A program made the translations under genes and the position numbers. A model generated the notes under the pieces. The model made no database searches. It worked only from the letters and a program-made list of their open reading frames with translations, and was not told the origin of the DNA. A stretch of DNA of 46,198 bases from Syncephalis plumigaleata (Eukaryota; Zoopagomycota; Zoopagomycetes; Zoopagales; Piptocephalidaceae), in NCBI GenBank assembly GCA_025201365.1, contig JAIXMF010000072.1, positions 1-46,198 on the forward strand, read 5' to 3'. Shown here piece by piece: positions 31,353 through 41,360 of the stretch; position 1 is the stretch's first letter; every line of letters begins with the position of its first letter.

Positions 31353-31631
31353 ATAAGCGATTTATTATGTGTAAATAATTGTCGTGTTTTTTTTACCTTT
31401 TTATTTCCCTGGGCCATACACAGCACTCGTATAGCCAGCATCTACAATGACAAACCGTCTGATCACCAACATATATTCAACTCATGGTCCTATACATTAC
31501 AGAATATTATACGAGCAAAATATCGCACAGCGTTAACGCTTTCGTCCACTTCGACATTTCGTCACAAGTGGCAATGGTTATGCGATGCCTTAAATGTAAA
31601 TTTTCACTCCCCATTATCGACTGATGGATAA
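31353..31631 (+). pseudogene. open frame without start between Fanzor and right TIR
   Basis: Ninety-two codons stay open up to TAA at 31629-31631, with no in-frame ATG. The last ~65 residues have protein-like composition (HIFNSWSYTLQNIIRAKYR, FRHKWQWLCDALNV), and the frame runs through the right inverted repeat. A pyrimidine-rich stretch ending CATACACAG at about 31437 could be an acceptor, but no upstream donor gives a matching phase. It may be a remnant of a second transposon gene or simply chance. No family recognised. Confidence 0.25.
31596..31626 (-). repeat. right terminal inverted repeat of Fanzor element
   Basis: Reads CATCAGTCGATAATGGGGAG on the minus strand and pairs with 28396-28426. 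It ends about 140 bp before the MSH2 start codon. Confidence 0.85.
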
Positions 31632-31767
31632 AATTTGTTAATTTTCTTTATTGGTCAATAAAAACATTATTTCTCTCCCCCTTTTTATTTCCCAATTTAT
31701 TTATATATTTCTAAACGCGATTGGTTTCGTATTTCGTTATTCATTGAACACGGAATCTAGTTTGACC
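31627..31767 (+). promoter_or_regulatory. short residual MSH2 upstream region
   Basis: Only 141 bp separate the Fanzor element's right repeat from the MSH2 start. The region is T-rich and holds two inverted CCAAT motifs (ATTGG at 31650-31654 and 31720-31724) and an ACGCG core (31715-31719). The latter resembles the MluI cell-cycle box used by fungal replication and repair genes. Function is inferred from motif and position only. Confidence 0.4.
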
Positions 31768-34700
31768 ATGAACATAGAAAAGCCGGAACTTGAACTTGGT
31801 AAGTATGCTCTGTACCGAGTATATGAGAATAGACTGTGAGTAGAAGAAGCAAGCGTGCTAATACAACGATAGACCAATCTACAACTCAGGGATTTTGTCA
31901 ACAGTACCGACAATTACCACAGGTAAGCAACATGACAGGATAGATCTATTGGCTTACCTAATAACATGATTGATGTATAGAAACCTGAACATACTATTCG
32001 GTTCTTTGAACGTAACAATGGTGTAAGTTACTATGTTACTAGTATATATATATATATTACATGCGAGCAATATCTAATAATAATAATAATAGGATTTCTA
32101 TAGTGTCCATGGTGAGGATGCACTTTACGTGGCCGATACACTTTATAAAACTACCGGTGTACTCAAATATCTAGGTGGTAAGTGGCTAGTGAATAGAAGG
32201 GGATAACAGATGATTGACGAAGGCATAGGTAATATAACCACGGGTATTCCTAGCTGTACGCTATCTAAAGTCACTGCCGAATCATTTTTACGCGATCTGT
32301 TGACGAGACTTCAATATCGCGTTGAAATATGGGCAACTGAATCGAAGAAGAATCAATCGTGGTATTTGTCGAAACAGGTATGACACACTGATGATTGATG
32401 TCTATGAATAGATGATTAAACATGTAACTAGGCATCACCGGGCAATCTACAAGCGGTAGAAGACATGCTATTCAATAATGCAGAAGTGACATCTCCACCG
32501 GTAGTCATGTCTATTTGGCTCAATAAGGATGCTAGTAATCAATTGGTAAGTAATATATACTGCTGTTATTGTTATTAATTGATTCTTTAGCATGCTGGTG
32601 TTTGCTTTGTCGATACTACGCAACGTACACTTGGTGTATGTGAATGGATTGACAATATACTCTTTACCAATGTAGAGGTAAGTGTAAACAATATAATAAT
32701 ATTCATAATAATAACATAATATGTACACGATTAGGCACTAGTTATTCAGTTAGGTGTAAAGGAATGCGTTCTACCCAAGACAGAAGCGGGCAAACAATAT
32801 GAACTTGGCAAATTACGCGCGGTACTTGATAGAAATGGCGTTTTACTTACGGATTTATCACAAAGTATTTCATTTGCATAGTGACAGTAATGATGAATAC
32901 TAACAATCAATTTACATTATTTCTACTCTCATTAGGTGCATTCCGTACTACACATGTTGACCAAGATCTACAACGATTATTAGGCGATACCTATCAGATT
33001 AGTCAAAGTAAGGAGCAGTTATTGTTGATTTATTTAGATATACTAAGTGTGTGTGTGTGTGTGTGTGTGTCTATTCTATAGATGATATGGAAATGAAGTC
33101 AGCATTGGCAGCCACGGCTAGTCTAATTCATTATTTGGAGGCAAGTGTCGAGATAATAGCAAACTAATATTTTAATATAGTTACTGGCAGATGAAACCAA
33201 CTACGGCTATTATTTACTACGACGACATGAACTATCGCAATTCATGCGATTAGACAGTGCTGCCGTTCGTGCCTTGAACCTCATGCCATCAGCTTGTCAA
33301 ACAAGTAGGAATAGATAGATAGATATAGATGAATAATGATTTGTTAATGAACTAATGAGGTAATCAATAGATCAAGCAGTCGTCAGTAGTGTATTTGGTC
33401 TACTGAATCGATGTCGCACTGCACAGGGTACACGACTATTGGCACAATGGCTAATGCAACCATTACTTGATATTAAGGAGATAGGTAAGCAATCTAGTAG
33501 ATGATAAGTTGGATCATGGAATAATATGAATACTGCTTATTATTATTACTATGTAGAGAAACGACATACTCTAGTGGAATTATTCGTCAATAATACTACA
33601 TGTCGACAAACATTACAGGTAATTGAGAATGTTAAATTGGCTATATTTACACTAATAATTGATTCATTGATGTAATAAATAGGATTTACACTTGAAACGA
33701 ATGCCTGATTTACATCGCTTATCAAAACGACTACAACGAGGCACGGCCACTCTTCAGGTAATTCAAATAAATATATAGAAGAGATAACATTCGATAACTG
33801 ATTATTACTCATTGAATACAGGATGTAGTACGTGTCTATCAGGTACTCATACAATTGCCGTTGATGTTGGAAGCGTTAAGGGAAGTCGAGTATCCATCGG
33901 AGGAACATCAAACACTCGTTGAGGTCACGTATATTCAACATCTAGAGGCAAGTATTCCATAATGGATCATTGATCATAGATAATAATACAGTCAATTAGA
34001 GTTACCACGATCAATTGTCTAAGCTAAAGGAAATGATCGAGTTGACTATTGATCTCGAACAAGCCGATTATCATCAATACGTGATTCGTGCCAACTTCGA
34101 TGAAGGATTACAAGGTAATAAGATGATCAGTTATGTAATAGAATAGCTAATATTGACAAACAATGATAGAATGCAAGGATAGATCAGATGGACTATTCAA
34201 AGAGATGCAAGACGAGTATAGACAGGTAAGCTATGCTACGCTGTATAGTTTAATGGCATACAAGAAGATTAATGATGATGATGATTACTAGATGGCGCAT
34301 CAATTACATATGGAGGAGGATAAAAAGATTAAGCTAGAAAAGTCAAATATATACGGATACTGTTTCCGCATTACTAGAACTGTACGTTATCTCTAGTCAT
34401 TCTATGTAGTGTAATAGTAACAATGACGATATCAATAGGAAGCTGGTGGACTAAGTAAGGCTAAGACTAAAGTGATTGAATTGGCGACACAGAAGGCGGG
34501 TCTCTACTTTACAACACCTCAATTGAAGCAATTAAGCGAAGCGTACACTGATACACAAGCGGAATATCAGCGTATTCAGTCAACATTGGTCAAGCAAGTC
34601 ATTGAAATTGTTGGTAAGTTGCTTAGCAGTAATACTAGACGTGATGATATTGATAACACTTTGATTAGCCACCTACTGTCCTATTATGGAGAATCTAAAC

Positions 34701-36280
34701 GGATTATTGGCTCATTTGGATGTGATTGTGTCGTAAGTGTATACGATAATGTAATAGTGTACGATATCTAACGGGTAATGACTATTGACAGCTATGCTTA
34801 CGTGGCAGTGCATGCACCCATACCGTATATTCGACCTGAAATGCATCCTAAAGGTAAATCTATAAAGATAGGATAGATAGATAGATAGATGGAATGCCTG
34901 GCTAATGATGAGTAGACTATGGCAAGGTATCATTGGAGGATGCGCGACATCCATGTCTCGAAGCATTAGATGGAATGACGGTCATTCCAAATGATATAGA
35001 ATTACAACAAGGTACGCTATCAATGTCGATGATGATGATGATAGTAGTAGCTTATATAAATATATGTATATATAGGAAAACGAGACTTGCTACTTGTTAC
35101 AGGTCCAAATATGGGTGGTAAAAGTACCTTTATTCGACAAGTAAGTGGAAATGAGATGTAGCAACTGAAGGCAATCATATACTAAATGGCAACTAGTTGG
35201 GTGTCATTGCTTTGATGGCACAAGCAGGTTCATTTGTGCCTTGTCGAAAGGCCACACTAACAGTATTCGATGCAGTACTCGCTCGAGTGGGAGCAAGTGA
35301 TAGTCAGTTGAAGGTAGTATATATATATATGATGGCAGATAAATCACTAGCTAGTGACTAATAGAGTGAACATCAAGGGTGTATCCACATTCATGGCAGA
35401 AATGCTTGAGACGGCAGCTATTCTACGAGTAAGTAAAAGTAGATAGGAATGAATGAGTGAAATAATAATCAATGATGAATTAGGCTGCTACTCCTCATTC
35501 GTTAGTGATTATAGATGAGCTAGGTCGAGGTACAAGTACATTTGATGGATTCGGTTTAGCATGGGCTATCTCAGAGTAAGCAGTGTACTAATCTCTCATG
35601 TAATGATGGTATGTTCTAACATACTACTGTACTATTGAATAGATTTATTGCCAAAGAGATTTGTTGCTGTTGTTTATTTGCTACGCATTTCCATGAATTG
35701 ACACAGCTTGCCGATGAACTGCCCAATGTCGATAACTTACACGTCACCGCTCATGCAGACGATAAAGGACAAGGCATTACGCTATTATATAAAGTGAAAC
35801 CAGGTAATTGATAGGGCAGCATGCTGACTACCACGACATGCTAACCATTCGATTCATTAGGTGTATGTGATCAAAGTTTCGGTATTCATGTTGCTGAATG
35901 GGCCAACTTTCCATCATTAGTAGTTGATGTAAGTCCATTGCATGCCTATATAATTATATAGGTTACTAATGATCATGATATCATGACTATTAGACGGCTC
36001 GTCGTAAAGCGATAGAACTTGAACAGACGGCAACGCATGATGGCACAACTACTCAGACAATTCTACCTGTAAGTATGGCTGTTAGTAAAAATGACACTCG
36101 ATAGATTACTAAATATGAGTAATGCGCAATTAACTAATATGGTATCACTATTTCCAGATGTCGGAGCAACAAGCATGGCAAAAGATGCAAGCGATTATGG
36201 CCATTGATGATGTGGATTCGCTGTCGGATCAAGTATTACGCCAGCGTTTAGAGCAAGCGTTGAACTCGACCGCTTCTTGA
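31768..36280 (+). CDS. MSH2: MSH2 DNA mismatch repair ATPase
   Basis: A 30-exon model gives 910 residues (family ~930-960). Later exons are 31890-31922, 31981-32022, 32093-32177, 32229-32377, 32432-32545, 32591-32677, 32735-32864, 32936-33007, 33082-33140, 33181-33304, 33371-33484, 33557-33618, 33683-33757, 33822-33947, 34000-34114, 34170-34225, 34292-34381, 34439-34613, 34669-34732, 34792-34853, 34916-35011, 35076-35140, 35197-35313, 35378-35428, 35484-35575, 35643-35803, 35861-35928, 35994-36068 and 36158-36280. MutS domain I includes [10 protein letters not shown]. The ATPase shows Walker [10 protein letters not shown] (670-678), Walker [13 protein letters not shown] (D749, E750) and [11 protein letters not shown]2 pairs with MSH6 or MSH3 to recognise mismatches in the nucleus. 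Exon 1 (31768-31818) is least certain: the strong GTAAGT at 31800 would break the frame, so a weaker GTATAT donor at 31819 was used. Introns after 33140 and 33947 begin with GC; the former is only 40 bp. Confidence 0.95.
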
Positions 36281-36297
36281 ACTTGTCCTGCTTCCTT

Positions 36298-36328
<31 letters not shown>

Positions 36329-36397
36329 CTTCTTATTGATTATTAAATTCTACTTGCACTGTAGCACATTCCCCTCATTAGTATATTCTATGTAACA
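36281..36397. other. 117-bp spacer with (CTTT)n tract
   Basis: Between the MSH2 stop and the F-box start lies a pyrimidine microsatellite (CT then CTTT units, about 36296-36332) followed by AT-rich sequence. The F-box promoter must be this short region or lie within the MSH2 3' end. Confidence 0.7.
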
Positions 36398-38059
36398 ATG
36401 ACTGTTCAGGAACTATGGGCACGCTTACCCAATGAACTACTTCGCCGTGTACTATTCTGCACGGATATTAAAACGGCAATTCGTTGTTTCGCTACTTGTC
36501 GGCGAATGTCCCTGTTCCTCGAGGATAATCAGCTATGGCGTCAGCTTTACTGGAACACCTTTAGTCATCATCCCTTGTATGAACATGAATGGCTCGCCGT
36601 TTATCAGCCGTATTATGAACAAGCGGGGCAAACAACTACCAAGCTTGCTATTCAATGGCGTCTAGCTACTAAGCATCGATTGTTAACGGAAGCAAATTGG
36701 TATCATAAACGTTACGTTGAATACCAGCATAAAGTGGAGATTGATACTACGACGTTCGCGCGTAATGTCTATCTTTATACCGGTTCATCGGGTGCACTGC
36801 TCTATATATTGCCTTTGAAAAAGTTACAATTTGTTAGTCCAACACGGAATAACCATGTCATGCCACTCTACTTTAGCGAGGGACACGATGACACACTGCC
36901 CGTGACTACACCCGGTTACTTGCGTGCCATGCTAGGTGCAAAGTATATCGTTGTAGCGTGTAGCGATAGAAGTACGGGGATAACTCAGTTGTTCGTGTGG
37001 CGAGCAGGCCAGCAAGTGCCGCTAATGTCAACCTATGTATCGCCCTATATTGCACTTGATCAACTGGTGGATCGTTGGCTACTAACCTCAGTGGATGTCC
37101 GACGTATTAAAGGTACAACGAGTGAAATGCTTGACATCTACAGTCCTATGGTAAATGAACGCGAACCGCTCATGCCAATTGATGTCATGTCGGATAAAAC
37201 GAGCGATTTATTCTTTGAGGTTTCGGTGATTAACGTGGAGACAGGCGATCTTATCTATCAATTTCGACATGTAACATCGTTGTCTGTCCATTTGCAACTT
37301 GTAGACAATGCATTAAGACTGTTTCGTATTTGCAGATTATCATCATCATCACCATCATCGACAACAACAGCTAGTGAAGCAGATACCGCAGAGCCAACCT
37401 ATTGGCAATGGGAATCATGGCGATATGATGGCAAGCGTAGGAATGAATGTCGCGCAAAGGGTACCATTGAATTGTCGCATCATTATAATGAGCAAGTTTG
37501 CTCGCGTGATCTTACCGAGAATCGCGTACTACTTACTCGTGCACCATTTCCTGTGGGCAGTGACGACACTTATTCGGTACTGGAAATTGACGAGAATCAA
37601 CAAAGCCCGACATCGACAGGTACTGGACAACGATTATGGACGGTAGCCGCGCGAAATTACGATTTGGCATTACCGTTCGCTAATCGATTAGTAACATTTG
37701 GACGCGGTGAGGATTGCTGTCTCATCGACATTGAGACGGGTGAGATTAGGGAGACCTACGCGGCAGGTTCCATCGATTGTATGGATTATGCCGTCGCTTC
37801 GTTATGTGTCGCGCAAGAGGGTGCCTCGCTAGCCATAATTGACGCGAAAACCGGCGAGAAAACAATGCTCGTCGAGAATTTGTACGATCCACGCGGTGGT
37901 TGGGGAACCCTTAAAAGTTGCGTTTACTACTGGCATCAAGGATCGACCGAGTTACGTATTTTGGATTTTAACGCTAATCCACCATTAGGCAGTGAAATGG
38001 ACAAAGAAAATACAGCACCCGATGAGTTGATGGTTCATGATTCATCGTGTATAGAGTAA
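36398..38059 (+). CDS. F-box protein
   Basis: An intronless frame of 553 residues, notable among its intron-dense neighbours. Residues ~6-50 (ARLPNELLRRVLFCTDIKT, then IRCFATCRRMSLFLEDNQLW) match the F-box, which binds Skp1 in SCF ubiquitin ligases. The remaining ~500 residues contain many short beta-like segments and blocks such as YDLALPFANRLVTFG and CCLIDIETGEIRETYAAG, suggestive of a beta-propeller-like substrate domain, but I see no canonical WD40 or kelch signature. A Ser/Thr/Glu-rich low-complexity loop lies near residues 314-330. The substrate cannot be inferred. It starts 117 bp downstream of MSH2 and converges on the phosphatase gene. Confidence 0.85.
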   Translation: MTVQELWARLPNELLRRVLFCTDIKTAIRCFATCRRMSLFLEDNQLWRQLYWNTFSHHPLYEHEWLAVYQPYYEQAGQTTTKLAIQWRLATKHRLLTEANWYHKRYVEYQHKVEIDTTTFARNVYLYTGSSGALLYILPLKKLQFVSPTRNNHVMPLYFSEGHDDTLPVTTPGYLRAMLGAKYIVVACSDRSTGITQLFVWRAGQQVPLMSTYVSPYIALDQLVDRWLLTSVDVRRIKGTTSEMLDIYSPMVNEREPLMPIDVMSDKTSDLFFEVSVINVETGDLIYQFRHVTSLSVHLQLVDNALRLFRICRLSSSSPSSTTTASEADTAEPTYWQWESWRYDGKRRNECRAKGTIELSHHYNEQVCSRDLTENRVLLTRAPFPVGSDDTYSVLEIDENQQSPTSTGTGQRLWTVAARNYDLALPFANRLVTFGRGEDCCLIDIETGEIRETYAAGSIDCMDYAVASLCVAQEGASLAIIDAKTGEKTMLVENLYDPRGGWGTLKSCVYYWHQGSTELRILDFNANPPLGSEMDKENTAPDELMVHDSSCIE

Positions 38060-38192
38060 TAAGCACGTCTTTTGCTTTATCGAATGATCAACACAAATGA
38101 ACTCATTAATAAATTACATAATTCATAATGCAACGTTTAGATAAGCAATAGAAAAAAGCTATCATTGACTTTATTTCATCCTGTTGTAGTAA

Positions 38193-40140
38193 CTAATGAC
38201 TACAGATTTCCTCGAAATCACACTTGGACAAATTGCGCTGCATTACCGAGTAGAACTTACTCCACGGGCAGAGTGGACCATCCCGTGGACAACCAGGTAT
38301 TTGTATGGGGCGCTCGTTAAGTAAAACACGTACAAAATATCCAGGATCTTCTTCATCTGCTTCTTCTTCATCGACACAGGCTAGCACTTCAAAGTGTAGA
38401 TTGGCCGCAAACGGAATGAGTTGCGACATTCGGAATAGACGATGCCGATTGAAAGTTGGCGTCTCGTCGTAAAGTCCCTATTATTTTATTTGTTAACATT
38501 CATCATTAGTATGTCGAATTAGATAAGCAATGAATAATGACAACAACTTACCATAAACGTCAATAGCATAATGATTGTATAATGTTGCGTGAAACTTAGC
38601 TGCCATGGCCGCTTCAACTGACCAAGTATAGCTCGTCTCATATTGCTTACCAACTCGTACATGGCCATCGTGCCATAACAGCGATTATCCCTGTGACCTG
38701 CTCCAACCCTACGATAGGTCAGTACGTCACCGACATAATCGGACAGTTCCATTATATTGGGATCGGGTCCGTAGGCACCGGGTGCATCATCGTACGGCAC
38801 TTCCTCCGAGTCTACATCGTCCAGTTCACTAGGGAATGCTTCTAGCAATTCACACCATTGATTTGTTCGATTATACGTGACGTAGTCGTTGATGCACAAA
38901 CGTGCCATATTCCTACCATCAGCGTAAGTGACATCGTAGCCTAGATAATCACTCAATTGCTGATGAATACTAGGGTAATATTGCTTGACGGGCAGCTTCG
39001 CTACTGTGCTATCGGCATTTAGCGCGTTCCACCTTGTTAGCCATGCGGGACAGGTGTAAAGCGCGTCAAGCTTATAATCTTGTCCCTATTAGCAAGTGAA
39101 GTCATAGTAGCAAACGCTACTCTATCAATGATGCATCCCTGTGGTTGCTTTTTATTACTGCTACTTTACCAATGGTGCTACGGAGATATCGTTTTTATCT
39201 ATTTCCTCGCCTGAAAATACGGAAGCATAGGCTAGTGCCGATGCCATACATCTGCCAATGACAATTATATTGTATCAATACAACTAATTGCTTATTGACG
39301 TGTGTTAACGTACCTTGGTGCATTTGCACTTGTATACTCCAATAGATTACGTCGTACATTAATATCACGCTTGTTCGCAGTGGAACGTGGATGATCGTTA
39401 TGCTTGCCATGTTTGCCATGTTTGCCATGCTTGATCATTGCGTTCTTGTAACGGCAAATATCACGATGGGCCAGCTGTTGCATGTCCCGTTTGCCTTGTT
39501 CGGTTAGCTCGTTGGCCTGCGCTAAAGCAAGTGGATTACGCCACTCCCTCAGCCAGTCGGGCCATTCCGGATCGTTGATCAAGTGTAGCTTCTTCTCCAA
39601 TTTCTTCCATGCTCGAATGGTCGCCTCTTTCGGGTGATCGGTGCCATGTCGCGCGAACAACTGTAGATGTACGAGTTTGCACATATCGGGAACACGTCCG
39701 GGGTCTTGCTCGTCCGATGCACACGTGTCATTGGTCGACTGACTGGTAATTTCCGGCAATGGATGTTTATAAGGTGTATAAATATTCAACAGGTTCTTCA
39801 CCGGCTCATGATGATGCTGGTCACGCTCCTGTTCCTCGCCGGGTAACGGCACCGACGAATCATCACGAATACTGAGCAGTATCTCCACCAGTATCGTGAG
39901 CAGCACCAGTAGCCCGACCAGGAGGAATCTGCCACTTCGTCGACGAAACAGCGGCAATCTTTCATCCTCGTCTTTCGGCCACAAATAGCGTACTAGGAAG
40001 GGCTGACGCTCCTCTTGTCTTAGATCGAAATCAGCTTCATCGTCAGTATAAGGGTTCTCCACTGGTATTCTCCTTTCCGCGAGTCTCTCCGGTAAAGATG
40101 TCACTCGCGTCGCGTGTATGTGGGCTGCCGTACTTGTCAT
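38193..40140 (-). CDS. MINPP1-like histidine-acid-phosphatase family membrane protein
   Basis: Four exons (40140-39314, 39251-39170, 39085-38552 and 38477-38193) encode 575 residues. A cytosolic N-terminus of ~70 residues precedes one transmembrane helix (~71-91), so the rest is probably lumenal or extracellular (type II). The histidine phosphatase domain starts at HLQLFARHG (~158-166). Supporting family blocks are WRNPLALAQANELTEQGKRD, VTYADGRNMARLC, QWCEL and FTQHYTIIMLLTFMGLYDE. Active members use RHGxRxP and a second H-A/D-E motif to hydrolyse phosphate esters such as inositol polyphosphates. Here the first reads RHGTDHP (second Arg replaced by Asp) and the second reads QHY (~470-472), so catalysis is doubtful. 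A KHG triplet repeat lies near residues 240-250. The start is the first in-frame ATG. The gene is convergent with the F-box gene. Confidence 0.8.
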
Positions 40141-41360
40141 TGTAAAAGAGATAAATGATATTGTGCCAGTTGCGTCAATTGCAAGTATATATCTAATACA
40201 CAATGGTACACGTAAGCTAGGTGGTACCAACTACGCAATACCTTTCGACACCTGCTCTATTCATTCGTTTACCCGCTCGTTCACTCATTCAGCCACGCAT
40301 ACCTCGATGATAGCCATGGATGATAGCCTGTGTTATTATTCCTACGAGATAACAGGCATGCGTCATCGTTATCATCACATATAACTATAATCTTAGTAGT
40401 GTAGTGTATAGATCTCATTAAACGTAGTACGAAGCATGTCAATGTAACCTGTACGCTATCCCACAATTAATCGTGAAAATCCTGGATTTCATTGTGAAAG
40501 TGCCCGACGCCTAATCTATTGGTTCGTTGTTATCATACTTGCAATGAACGAGCATATACATTAGCGCGATCATCTTTCCTCGGCGATTCGTGCTTATCGT
40601 TTGCTGCATAGAATAATACTCGCTCCCCGCAGAGCAACGACTTTATTTCACATTTGAAGTCAATTGTTTTGAAGGGGAGCAACATCTCATCTCCTTCTCT
40701 CCGTATTAGATGGATGCCTCCCTACTCCACACAATGTTACAATGTTGTATGCTCTTTGAAACATGAAAAAAACTGCAAATTCTATGCAAGCTACATTGTA
40801 GCCTGATTTTGCAACACAATAAAGCAATAGCACGCAATACGATGCTACTGCTACTTTTACTCTTTGCCATAAGCCGACCATCTATAGCTGATATTAGCGA
40901 ATATACACTGAGTTACACTTGTGGTTTGCCATTCTTTTTTCCTTAGAAAGCGTGAATTAATCCAGTTTAATGACTTGTCTTAACCATGCATGTGTCTTCA
41001 GTAATAATGGTTAGAAAGAGGACAAGAAAAGCCACACCTAAATGTGCATGCACGCGCACATTCTTAGATTTATATAGCAGCTCCATTGGTTTTTACTTGC
41101 ACACGTGGCTTTTGACTCCTTTTCCATAAAGGGCACGCCCATCTTTTCCGTCCAGTTAACATTAACCCTTTTGTTCCGCGGTATACTTGTCGGCGATTTT
41201 TCTCCTACTTATTTGCCGTCTTCCTTTTTTTTGGTTGATCCAAAATATTTCACAATAGCCTAGTTTACGAAGAAGATATACAAGCGCGCAAATCAACTCT
41301 GATGTTGAGATGCTTTGCTTACTGCTTGCCATTTACGATTATTAGCATACTATTAGAGAC
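40141..41360. other. divergent intergenic region, 1.2 kb
   Basis: Separates the divergent phosphatase and 7TM-RGS start codons. It is AT-rich, with C/T-rich stretches on the + strand approaching 41361 (for example CCTTTT and TTCCTTTTTTTTGG near 41160-41235). No supported coding sequence. Confidence 0.6.

Larger units (their letters stand above)
28396..31626 (+). mobile_element. Fanzor-encoding DNA transposon with terminal inverted repeats
   Basis: About 3.2 kb is delimited by CATCAGTCGATAATG at the left and its exact reverse complement at the right (31612-31626). The similarity continues inward to 26 of 31 positions. Removing the retrotransposon, the left repeat can be extended outward (TTTATACATCAG) to match the right side (TTTATCCATCAG). 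This suggests the true left tip lies at about 22635-22640 and that the LTR element landed in it. A TA dinucleotide at 22637-22638 and another at 31629-31630 would fit a TA target duplication. The only intact gene is Fanzor; I see no transposase, so movement would have to be driven in trans. Fanzor proteins are known cargo of several eukaryotic DNA transposon groups. Confidence 0.82.
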
